This document shows positions 42,321 through 53,700 of a stretch of DNA of 64,000 nt, piece by piece. The notes beneath the pieces were generated by a model. It saw only the letters and a list, made by a program, of their open reading frames with translations. It did no database searches and was not told the origin of the DNA. The position numbers were made by a program, and so were the translations under genes. Source of the DNA: Echinarachnius parma. Lineage: Eukaryota; Echinodermata; Echinoidea; Clypeasteroida; Echinarachniidae. Location: contig JBAMJV010011331.1 in assembly GCA_037951105.1 (NCBI GenBank), forward strand, positions 22,092 to 86,091, in the 5' to 3' direction. The first letter of the stretch is position 1, and each line of letters opens with the position of its first letter.

Positions 42321-42850
42321 GTACATTACACCAGACAAAACTGATTGCACTATTGTAATAGAACATTTACATTACACATGTATACACAGTAGGCACATGT
42401 AAATGGCAGTCATTCTATTTTCTAGTCAATACCAAACAAATCCAAATCAAAACATAAATGGGGCCAACTTTAATACATGTACTTGTATTTGCAATTTGTT
42501 TTAATTTGCTCATTCTAAATAATACTGATATTACAGAATTAAAAAATAATGAAGTATTAAATTGAGCTTAATAGTTAAAAGACCACACAATGTAGGGAGT
42601 AAAACACCAACTTGATTACTTGTTCATGTAATGTATGAACACTCCACAACATGAAATAAATCTACATATTTTTGCTCAATAAGGTATACCATAATAGGTA
42701 AAGATACACAAATATGACTGTTCAACCCTTTGCAAGAATTTGCTAAGTAGGGATGTACAGTATACAGAAGTAGAACAAAGTCTTTATAAATTATATTTGA
42801 GCCACTGTTGTACATAGATCTATAAGCCGTTTCTCTTGTTATCCTTTCAT

Positions 42851-42874
42851 CCCCCCCCCCCCCCCCCCCCCCCT
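42851..42874. repeat. Poly-C run
   Basis: About 23 C followed by T; an assembly-risk homopolymer. Confidence 0.9.
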
Positions 42875-43735
42875 CTCACCATAAACAAAAGGCATTGCTG
42901 TAAATTGCATTGCTGCAAACCTAGGCATATTATGTGAACCTTTAAATTACTTCATACTTCACTTTGTTTGGTCCTAAGATCCTTCCGGACCCTAGTACCA
43001 ATTTGTATAAACATTACCAGGCTTACAGAGAGAGCAGACATTTCGATTAAATACCTTGCCTTCAAAATATGGTTTGGGAGTTTTAAAGGGAGTAACATTC
43101 ATGCCACATATGTGATACATTTTAAACGGTATTGCTTGATGTAGAAGTGGCCCCTTTCAGTACCATGCCGTGTCTGATTTTCATCTGAAAAATTTGTATA
43201 GCCACTTCTTTTCTGAACATGCTGACATTTCTATCACTGAATAAAATTAAACAACACGTTACATACGTGAACTAATATCACATCACATAAATGTACTAAT
43301 GTACAAGTAAATGTACAGACACTGATAGACACAATCACAACTGCAGTACTGCACACACACACACTCCCGTGCACACAAACAGATACACATACTTGCTCAA
43401 AAACAGTCACACACTTACATATAACAACAGATGGGCATGTTGTAATAACAATCTAAACATAATAAATTAAGCAAGCAATACATTAATGATCACTTAAGTA
43501 TAAAGCAATTGATAAAAAGTCAATGATTTTTTACACTTTCATAAAAATGACTACTTTGAAAGATATAAGATTGAAGTTGACTTTAATAGAACGTGTACCC
43601 TCATTTAATCTGGATGAGCTTCAATTTGGTCAAACACAGAAGAAATGAACTGCAATCTCCACACCAAGATGAAGGAATTAAAATGGAAGTATTATAGAGA
43701 GTTGATCCATGAAGTGCCCAGTCTCAGCGTGGGTC

Positions 43736-43777
43736 TCATACCACCGTGCCTCCCATTGTAACTTGCTGCGTCATTCC
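43736..43777 (-). CDS. WDR20: Candidate terminal exon of WDR20
   Basis: The acceptor TTTGTATGAATACAG is followed in phase 0 by GMTQQVTMGGTVV and TGA. This fits after the exon 3 donor and gives a 543-residue protein. Support is phase, signal quality and the absence of a better exon in between; I did not verify the C-terminus against any family sequence. Confidence 0.45.
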   Translation of the reverse strand, partial: GMTQQVTMGGTVV

Positions 43778-45437
43778 CTGTATTCATACAAAGAAACAGA
43801 AAATACAACAGAAAATGAGAAATGTGTATGTTCTCCCAACAAATATTGACATCAGACAAAATTAATTGAAAGAATTTCAAAGGTTTCAATAAATAATAAA
43901 AATACAAACAAAATTGGAAGTTTGAGAAAAGGAAATGTCACCTTTTATTTGAGAATGATAATTTGATACTGGGTGTTTCACAAAGGTTCAAAGTTGAACT
44001 TAACTCTAAGTTAGACCGGCTAACTATTATGGAAAGTCGTTAGTTTCTTTGCAAAATTGTTGAAACAGTTCTTTTTAAATGGCATTCATTTTGATAACAA
44101 ACCCCCAAGGGTTGTTGCATGTAACTTTGAGTTGCGTTCAGTCGTCGCAACTTTGCAAATAAACAAAACTCACACGCAACGTTACACTAGTTCATGGAAC
44201 AAATGCACATTCCATAATTTATTTTCATATGAAAAGTAAGTTATTGAATTCAAACACAAGTTTTATACCACAGATTTGCCATTAATTTTTGGGGGATTTG
44301 CATTTAATCGCAACTCTTTATGCAACATCCCTGTGATTTTCCTAATGAGTAAATTTACTGACAAAGACAAGCACCATACATTACATGTACATGTATGAGA
44401 TGAAGGATGACAAGCATGTGGGGAGAGAACAAGTATTACACATGTCCTCATAATTTTACTAGGGTTAGTGTAAACTGCCAGGGTTAGTAAAGTTACTGTT
44501 TGCTGAAATTATGAGTTTTCCAAGGCTATAAATACATGTATGGTGCTGTTATAAATGAAAGATGTTAAGATGAACATAGCATGAACATGGTAATTTACAT
44601 AGTAGTAGTATTAGTTATTAAACTGTATCAAGAACAACAGAATAAGTACATTTTGTGCATGGATCTACATGTACATGTACATTGTATGAATGAGAAGAGT
44701 GAGAAGACCTTTACCAATAATAATCTATGATGTCATCATAAGCAAACCTTGCACAACAAACACAATAATACCCCCCTTGAAGACTTTGTTTATGTATCTC
44801 AGGTCTATGACAAAATGCATGTTAAAATTTAAAAAGCATCTAATTCAATTCCTCTTGCACATGTCTTAGTCAGTCTCTACATGTATAATGGCTTTGAAGA
44901 GAAAGGGAATGTGAAATGTACATGTATGTCATATTAATCTTACTTGAATGGATGTCACTTCCTACCAAAAACAATCTATATGCAGTACACAACTAACATA
45001 AACGTACATGTTGAGACATGGACATAACTTGATTAGTTTAATCGGTGATGCACAATGTAATCCGTCACTTTGTATTTGTACTAGTGTGTTTACCTGCAGT
45101 ACATGTGCATGGTACATTGAAGAAAGATGGCTGGTCTCAGAACGGAATACATGCAAGTATTACAGCATTGTTAGAATATTCCAGTACATGTTTACATGTT
45201 AGTAATAACCGCAAGATACCTTCCCAAGAATCTGGTGCTTAATATTGTAAAGGTCATTGATAAATAAGGAAAGAGATGTTGAACGGTTGAAGAAAGAAAT
45301 TGTAATCAATAACTACTCCGCCATAATAATTTAATTATACAATTTAATTATTTTGGAAACATAACAGTAAAAAACAAAGGCACATGAGTGGCCTGCTAGC
45401 CCTAGGCAAGTCAAATGTTACTTTTGAAAAGGTCAAC

Positions 45438-45823
45438 TTAAAGGGATCTAGTAACTTTGTTGACATGTGCAAAAAGTGATGAATGGTTGATGCAATGTAT
45501 ATTATTGTTATCTCATATGTCCACAGGGTATTGTGTGAAAATTTCAAGTCAAATGGACATTGTATGGCCAAGTAACGAGCAAAAATGCACAGTGATATTC
45601 AATAACTCACTGCACTCACTTTGTACACGGAAGAAAAACTCGCCCGGAGTTTTTCATATCTAAATACTTCAATCATACATATCTTTTTAACGAAAGGGAA
45701 ATTTGAAAAACCGAAACCTGTCCCATGATTTTATTGTTAATACGAATACAACAAGGTATAAGGGAACCGCTAGAATTAAAATTTGATTTTGAGGATTTGG
45801 ACAATGTTACTAAGTCCCTTTAA
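45438..45823. mobile_element. TTAA family C element
   Basis: TTAAAGGGATCTAGTAAC at the left and GTTACTAAGTCCCTTTAA at the right, inverted ends bounded by TTAA. The interior differs from families A and B. Confidence 0.82.
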
Positions 45824-46046
45824 AACTTATTTTCATAGCCAGATCAGACAAACACTGTATTTGTTCAAGCATGACAATGTAATAGATTAACAGGAAGATA
45901 ACAGTGACATGTGACAAGGGCCTAATGAAGGATGTGGCATTTTGAATAGCATACTAAATGTACACAGATTTATTACAGGGAACATTTTGTAATTAAATTT
46001 TTTGAGGGCTACTTTCTACCAGTCGGGAGCAGTTAGATATTATACA

Positions 46047-46208
46047 AATGATGCGCAGGTATGAGTGGGTCGGTAGGAATTGTTTGCACAAGGTAACTAT
46101 GGAACTGTTAAACCCACGAGGCGAAGCCGAGTGGGTTTAGACTAGTTTCCATAGTTACCGCGTGCAAACAATTCCACCGACCCACAAAATAAACATGCGC
46201 ATCATCTG
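46047..46208. repeat. 162-bp hairpin with about 75-bp arms
   Basis: The left arm includes GTGGGTCGGTAGGAATTGTT and GGTAACTATGGAA; the right arm returns the same in reverse, with loop GAGGCGAAGCCGA. The arms are mostly perfect, so single strands would fold strongly. Confidence 0.92.
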
Positions 46209-46209
46209 T

Positions 46210-46536
46210 TTTATAGAATGGGCATTGTTACGCCCCCCAAAAAGTCAAAAAATTAAAAATTAGAAAAATTACCGGATGCATGAAATAATTTTACCGGACG
46301 CATGAAATTTGTTACCGGACGCATGAAATTTTTTACCGGACGCATGATTTTTTTACCGGACGCATGAAATTTTTTACCGGACGCATGAAATTTTTACCGG
46401 CCGCATGAAATTTTTACCGGACGCATGATTTTTTTACCGGACGCATGACTTTTCATGCATCCAGTACAATTAATTGTCTGCACAAATTTGGCTCTCAACC
46501 AATCAGATTGCAGGGATTTATCAACCCATTCTATAA
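46210..46536. mobile_element. TTATAGAATGGG TIR element with tandem TTACCGGACGCATGAA units
   Basis: TTATAGAATGGG and CCCATTCTATAA bound 327 bp. Inside, 46265-46455 holds about eight units of TTACCGGACGCATGAAATTT with variable T-runs. It directly abuts the hairpin at 46047-46208. Confidence 0.82.
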
Positions 46537-47410
46537 TAAAGATAGGAGTATGATTATCGCCAGAGTGTCGTCTATTCATGCGATAAGGTCAAAATAATGG
46601 TTAAAATCATAATTTCACAAGAATGCAAGTAAATGTAGTGAAGTCATTCTTGTTCAGATGTCCTTACTTTTAAGTTTACTCTCACATATAGATTCAAAAC
46701 CAAGTGAAAACCTCACCAAATTTTCAGAAAGAACCAATACTTGCATATCTTTTATTATTCAACATAATGTAGTACACTATGTTGAATTATAGATGCAAGC
46801 ATTGGGTTTTTTCTGAAATGTACAGTCTTCATTTTTACAAGACAGAGGATGAACGGCTTTACAATGACAATGTATTGAAGTTTGAACACAGACTAGTTGT
46901 ACTATGTGCACATCTGCAAGCCTTACAGGATATTACAATGGTATCAAACTGTAAACTGTCCTATGCACGACAGGTTAATGACGGTTTTTTTTGTTACCGA
47001 TTAAAAGTCAATTTGGATCTTTTATCATTAATAATTTGAACCTTCATGATAAGTTATTTGCAGTCAAATACAAAGTCTAAAGTCGTAAAGAAACATCACG
47101 TGTCTGTGTTCCCAAGAAATATCGCTAAATATATAACACAAGAATGTTGTATGCCTAGAGCTTTATTCATTTACAAAATCAGTACCAATACTGTTTCTAT
47201 GAAAATAATTTTGATGTGATTATATCTGTAGGTTCTGGAATAAAAAATAACAAAATTTGGGAGGGGGGGGCGGGTTAGGAAAGATTTAGTTTTTTTTGAA
47301 GAGTGATGAAACAACATGTAAATTTAGTAATGACAAATCATTTAAATAAAGATTGAATAGTTGTAAATGAAGATTTGAAATGAGATCTTCATCACAATGC
47401 ATATATGCGC

Positions 47411-48166
47411 ATATACACTAAAAAAAAGTAAGTACCCCCCTAGCATTTTTTCTTATATCTCAAAAAGTATTTCACCGATTTTGATCATTCAAACGGTAAT
47501 GGATGCGCAATTTTCTTACGCACAATGTCAGTGGTAAATGGTTGCCTTAGTGGTACGTTTTCATCATCAAAAAATTAATTTTCTAAAACAAAGTGCAACA
47601 AAAAAAGTTGCACTTGTTTTATTTGGCATAGTGGGTACATTTTGTATACGAGTAAACATCTTTATTGAAGATTACCCGACACACAAATCTATTATGTAAT
47701 CCACTACTACTGCTGCATTGTTCATAGTGACACCATTTTTCAAAAGCATGCATTTTTCTAAAACAATAGGCCTTTCAATATGAAATTGTTGGGGATTAGA
47801 ATGGCCGAAGTCATGTCCTGTTTTCATCTTTATTGGAGTTGGCCTAATTCACTAATCTGTTATGTAATTCAGTTACTGCTGCATTGTTCATAGTGGAACC
47901 AGTTTTCAAAAGCTTACTCGTGTACAAAATGTACCCACTATGCCACATAAAACTGAAAGTTTTTTTTTTGGGGGGGGGCACTTTGTTTTAGAAAATTCAT
48001 TTTTTGATGATGAAAACGTAATGCCATGGCAACCATTAACCATTCACATTGTGCGTAATAAAATTGTGCATCCATTACCGTTTGAATGATCAAAATCGGT
48101 GAAATACTTTTTGAGATATATGAAAAAATGCTAGGGGGGTACTTACTCTTTGTGAGTAGTGTATAT
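47411..48166. mobile_element. 756-bp fold-back element with about 240-bp inverted ends
   Basis: ATATACACTA at the left and TAGTGTATAT at the right. Arms share GTACCCCCCTAGCATTTTTT, GATTTTGATCATTCAAACGG and GTGGGTACATTTTGTA. The centre holds a direct duplication around CTGCATTGTTCATAGTG. Ends resemble Tc1/mariner-type termini, but no transposase is present. Confidence 0.88.
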
Positions 48167-48837
48167 GTCCCACTGAAGTATTGGTTCTTTCTGAAAAATT
48201 GTTTGTGAGTCTTTTGCTTGATTTTGAGATAGGGTGCTACTGGGTTAGTCGTGGCATAAAACGCTGCGTCCGTGCCGTGAATGCACTGCAAAATGTTTAG
48301 AAGATCAAGAATACAGATCTTTCATTTTGACGACTTCTAAAGATTGAAACATGCAAATGGAACCCTTTCAATTTATATTTCAACAATATTTGTTTAGGCT
48401 GTAGAGTTTTTTTTTTACTTCACAAACCTTTACCATGACTCAATTGTATCTTTGATATGTTAGACTTGAGCACATCTAAAAAGGTCAGCCAAGCCCAATT
48501 ATGACTTGTGCGGTTTAATACCAGGCCTTGAAGGGCTAAATAGTCTCTTTAAATCGAATAATTCTTAGACAGAAACTCATGAATACAAAATAATGTACAA
48601 TGTAGAGGACAATCCCTTAGATACATCGCATGTTACCATATAAACATAGATGTTGAGTACAGTAAGTACCAAATTCAAATTGAGTTCAATTGCTGGTACA
48701 GTACATGAACACTTGAACACATGACTAAACAAGGTACACACTGGAACTGTACACTGCAGAATTGTTCAGTACCGTAAATCTCTGTGTATAAGACGCCCCA
48801 ACTTTGACAGGAAAAACAAAAACGTATTTCTTTTTTT

Positions 48838-49289
48838 TTAGACACCCTGTACTTTTGTTTAGACACCCTGTAGTGCTGTTGGAATGCAATACCACTGGTC
48901 TAGCATTCATCAACATATACATTTTATGAAATAGTGGTTAGTACCAAAATTGCACATTTATTGAGTAACATTGAGTAGTAATATATGAATATTCATGAGT
49001 AGAATATTCATGATGCTCATTAAATATGCAATTAACTAAAATTACTAACAAAGATTTGTAATATGAGAAAATTTCATAACCTATTGCATAATTTAATGAG
49101 TACTGCTGCTCACGAATGTATGCATATTCATTAGCAGCAGTGTTACTTGCTCAATAAACTTGCAATTTTATAACTTAACCAATATTTTTTTATGTGAGAA
49201 AAAGGTATAAACTGCTGAATGCTACATTTGACAGTAAGCTCTTGTCATGCCCCAGACAGGACTAAACATGACTACAGGGTGTCTAAAAA
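48838..49289. mobile_element. GACACCCTGTAGT element, short copy
   Basis: GACACCCTGTA to ACTACAGGGTGTC. Related to 22778-24450 along its length. Confidence 0.8.
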
Positions 49290-49731
49290 AAAAATTTAAA
49301 CATTTTTAAACACAATCAGGCCCAAATATGCTTTCTCTACCATCAAATTGGTACCCTAATTAAAAGATGATTTGTATAACTGGTGGTTTTGATTATATTA
49401 TTATATTATATATTTCATCGTTTTTGCAAAGAGGATTATCTACACTAATAAATAAAACACACCACATGTTAGATGAAGATTAGTAACAAACATGGCACAC
49501 ATGAAGATGTTAGCCCATTGTGAGGTATCCAGTTTGGGTCCATGGAGAATGCATACTTGTTAAGTGAACTTTTGGTCTTCAATGAGTTAATGACAAGTGA
49601 CAAATCATGTATTTTGATGTTAAATGGTAACAAGAGGATGAAAACTTTGGCATTTTGATGATGAAAAACAACAAAGAAACCAACTAACTGGAGTGTGGGC
49701 TCAGGCAGTGACTGAAGACGAGACAAATCAC

Positions 49732-49766
49732 CTGGATAACAATTCTCTTGAGGTCCCACTCAGACC
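49732..49766 (-). CDS. Candidate small alternative 3-prime exon of WDR20
   Basis: A pyrimidine-rich tract and acceptor CCCTCCACAG precede 35 nt that would read GLSGTSRELLS in phase 0 after exon 3; the donor is CCAG|GTGATT. Joined to the exon at 43736-43777 it ends after two more codons. It rests on splice signals alone. Confidence 0.3.
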
Positions 49767-50775
49767 CTGTGGAGGGAAGGGGGAGTCAGCGAGTCAAACA
49801 TGGACCAATAGTAACATCACCACATCTTTATAAAGCCACCACACACTTCATAATTTGGACTATAAGATTAATAATAATACTAATAAAAAAAAGTCTAGCA
49901 TTATTGGAAGAGGAGAACTGCTCAGAATTCTAGATTGATAGTATAATTTGCACCATCAATCTAGACATGTATGCTATTCTGAGGCAGTTCTTCTATTCCA
50001 AGCCAGACAAGGATGGAACATTGTAGTTCAACCTGCCAAATATTTATGATCACATGTAGTTGCGGGCTAAACGCAACCCTAGTATACTCTTAGCTGTATA
50101 CTTCGGTCAGCCAGATAGTGTAGTGTGCAGTGGCTTTATGTTACAACATGGGGATATCAAAGTACACACAAGTTACAACTATGAGACAGTGTGACCTTTT
50201 CATATGCACATCAACTATAAATTATAGAACATGATGTAATGACTTAGTATGTTCAGCTGATGCGCATACCTTGCACCACCTCTCCCGTCTATTTGCCTGA
50301 ATCAAGATTCAAGTATACTAAAACTTCTGAATTACAAATATTCTTGATTCATTTAGGGAAATCAGGAGAAATGATGCCTTGCATGCCAACTCAACTCATC
50401 CCAAAATAGTCGGGTTGGGGTCTTTGGCGAATAAATGTAATAAACCTAAATTGATAAGCACTGAACCGATTACATAATCACATCTTACTTAGTCCTCACA
50501 GTTGATGTGCAAAAGAAACATATTTTTACAGGATTATTTGCACTTGCACAGACATTAAAACAATTATTCACATAATAATTAATGGCTGGTTTGTTTTTTC
50601 GTTAACCTGATGTAGCGTTTTACAAGATTTTAAAAGATTCTCCTTTGCACCTTTATAGGCAGTTTCAAAGTTCTAATAACGATAACATATATTGAGCATT
50701 TAGTGATAACACTTTGATAATTTGACAAAAAATCGAGGTCAAAGAGCATCAGTACAAATGGATACAACGTCAAGT

Positions 50776-53700
50776 TTATAGCATACTCACCACTTTGCCT
50801 GGTCTCGCCCATGTACTAACAAATCCTTCTTGACAAGCCGTCACTAAACAGTCTTCCCTGAACACTAGCGACGTGAGTCTTTCGTGAGCCACTTTCTTGG
50901 CAACAACTGGTTCTAACATGAGCACCTCGTCCAGCCTGGGACAGAGTTGCGTTCCAATGGCCCGTGACGCCTCCTCGAAGATACGCAGGTGCATCTTGTT
51001 GAGGTGCGAGTGCACGCTGCTCTTGCTGGACACACTGTCCTTCTTGTTCTTCTCCCGGTGCCGGTCCGACAGCGAGAGCGTGGAGAACTTGGAGAGGGTT
51101 CCATCGGGGTGGTTGGAGCTGGCATTGGTGCTGGTCTTGTGCGAGATGTTATTGCAGTGCGAAGCAGAAAGCTGCGTGTTGGTGCGAGTCCTGGCAGGTA
51201 GCTGGAACTGCAGGATCATGTCCTCAGTCAGTTCCCATAGGCATATCTGCGTGTCCTGTCCGATCGACCCGAACCGGTAGAGGAGAGGGGGTGGGAGGTC
51301 GCTCGCGCTTCGCATTGAAGTCCTTGAGAAACTGCTAAATGAGCGGTCCCTGTTATTACTCAGGTCGTGATTGTGGGTGCCAAAGTCGTCGTCGCTTCCA
51401 AAGTCATGGCAATCCCCGTTCATCATCCCCGTCGTAAAGGCATCAAATGTGACCACACTTACCCATGAACTGTGCCCCCTCCCCCTCGCTACTACCCTCT
51501 GTTCTAAGAACGACCACACCGTCACCAGATCGTCCTCGCCACCCACCACAATGTACTTTCCGTCGGGACTCCAACACACACAATTCAAACCACCAAAGTA
51601 GCTCTTCATCATGCCGTGCAGTTCCATCGTGTCGTAGTTGAACACGCGAAGGAATCCGTCTTGCGACACGCACGCCAGGTAGTTGGCGTCTGGCGAGAAG
51701 GCAAACTCGTTGACGGAGCCCTCACCGATGGCCCACCTATACACAGGGTTCCTGGACATCTTACTCTTACAGGTGAAGACCGCATAGCCATCCCCTTGCC
51801 TGACAAGCTGGTAATGAGGAGGAGTGTTCATAGGAAGAAGAGTCTCATTGTACACATACACAAATCCACTCTGGTGGGCGGCCATGAACATGTGTTCTGT
51901 CCCGGGGACCCACCGTAGGCACGTTACTTTGCTCTTGTCTATTGTTCTCTGCAAAATGACATCAGAGAGAGAGAATAATATGGTATTAGTTTTGATGCTG
52001 ACTAAAATCATTGGTTAATAATTACATTATACTACACTCTGTTTGGCTAGCAAAATGATGGAAGGAATAGTGGCAAAGAATATGAATGTTGATTGTATGC
52101 TTACTGATTTAACTAAATTCAGCCATGAACATTGGAAATGAAATAAATGTTAAACTTGAAGAATTAAATTACTGCCAGTCAATTCTTATCTTACCTCATC
52201 AACATGTAGTTCAAATAAAAGATTATCAATATTCTCATTACTCCATTGTTTCATCTGATCTCATGCAAAGAATAATTACAATGTATTTGCTTTTTAATAG
52301 TAAAAGTCATGAGAAGGCAATGCTAGGAAGTTATAGACAATGTTAGAAAATTAAGTTAGAGGTCTCAATCAAACATTACATACAGGGCACCAAAATATTA
52401 TCAATCGACCAAAAGAAGTTGGTCATGTGGATTCTTTCAATTTAATTTTGCACTCAGGTTCAGAAGTAATTGTTTTAAATTATTAATAATTTCACCTATA
52501 ATCAGCGCCCGTTGCTGAACTGGGTGATCAAAAACCTCATATCAAAGCCCTCCCTATTCCTCAGGCGATCTCAGTGGTTTAGTGGTTATGATGCCTGTCT
52601 AGTAATCAGGAGGTTGTGGGTTGGATCCCCACCAGAGTCCGCTTGTGATTTGTTTAACAGCAACTCAAACATGCACTGAGCATCCGTACAACCTACGTCA
52701 GTGAAGGGCAAACATTTTTAGACTTGTACTTGCCTCTTCATTGTAAATCTTGCTGATCTCTTTGCGGATCGGATCTATTAACTGCACCTGACCGGCTGAG
52801 AAGCCAATGATGACCGATACACCCTTGGCATTGGCAGTTAGTTGGTTGAAGTCGTGACACGTTGGCAGTGTCCCTCCCTTGTACGTTCTCTTGTCTATAG
52901 GTTTGGTCAGATCTGCAGCCTGCAAAGAATCAAATTAGTTTTAACTTTACAACTTTACTGTCAAAATAAGTGTTAAATTTAAAGGGGACCACCAGGCAAA
53001 GAACAACACATTATTATATGTTTTGGTACCGTTTTGTGATATCAAATAGATACCCAACATTTTGCAAAGGGTTGTGTAATTCATAAACAAAGCAATTCAT
53101 TTCCACCACTTACGGAACCACTACTATTTCCTGGTTCCATACGGGCCAAACATTTGCTAGTGCGCCAATGCTATTCACGTGTACGTCTGTAGGCAATAGA
53201 ATCCCGGGCAATTTGTTCGCTCTGCACACATTAGTCTTCGCAATTCAGACCGCATGAACGCATGCTCTAGAATGGTAATGCGTTTTCCAATTATATATTT
53301 TTTCTGGAAACATATTTTTGTGAACTTGTTGATGGAATGTAATTAGTAAAGATGTTACCTTTCTTTAATAAGAATATTATTATTGGGTGGTGGTACCCTT
53401 TAACCCATTACCAATGTTGTGGGCCCTGTATAACATGTACATGTACAATACATTAGGGAACTGGTGAAGGGCATTTCCACGGGAAAGTGGACATGAACTC
53501 AAAAAAAACAATTGGCTCTATTTCAAATCCTATTTATTTTTTCTGGATTATTTTTTCATACAACATGATCCTATATTATATCTTTCAGTTCACATGATTT
53601 TTTTTATTCTCAGGTGTCTCCTTATAGGTGAAACGGAAACCATACACAAAACTCCACACATGGGACTACCCTGTGCAAATTTCAGGAAAATCCTTATATT

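Noticed and set aside
50897..51918. Open frames antisense or out of frame to WDR20 exon 3
   Set aside because: They are shadows of a GC-rich coding exon; the sense frame matches WDR20 throughout.
52563..52636. Functional tRNA gene (Thr-like anticodon position AGT)
   Set aside because: The acceptor stem does not pair and the B box deviates; a SINE head or relic is more likely. The same reasoning applies to 55707-55778.
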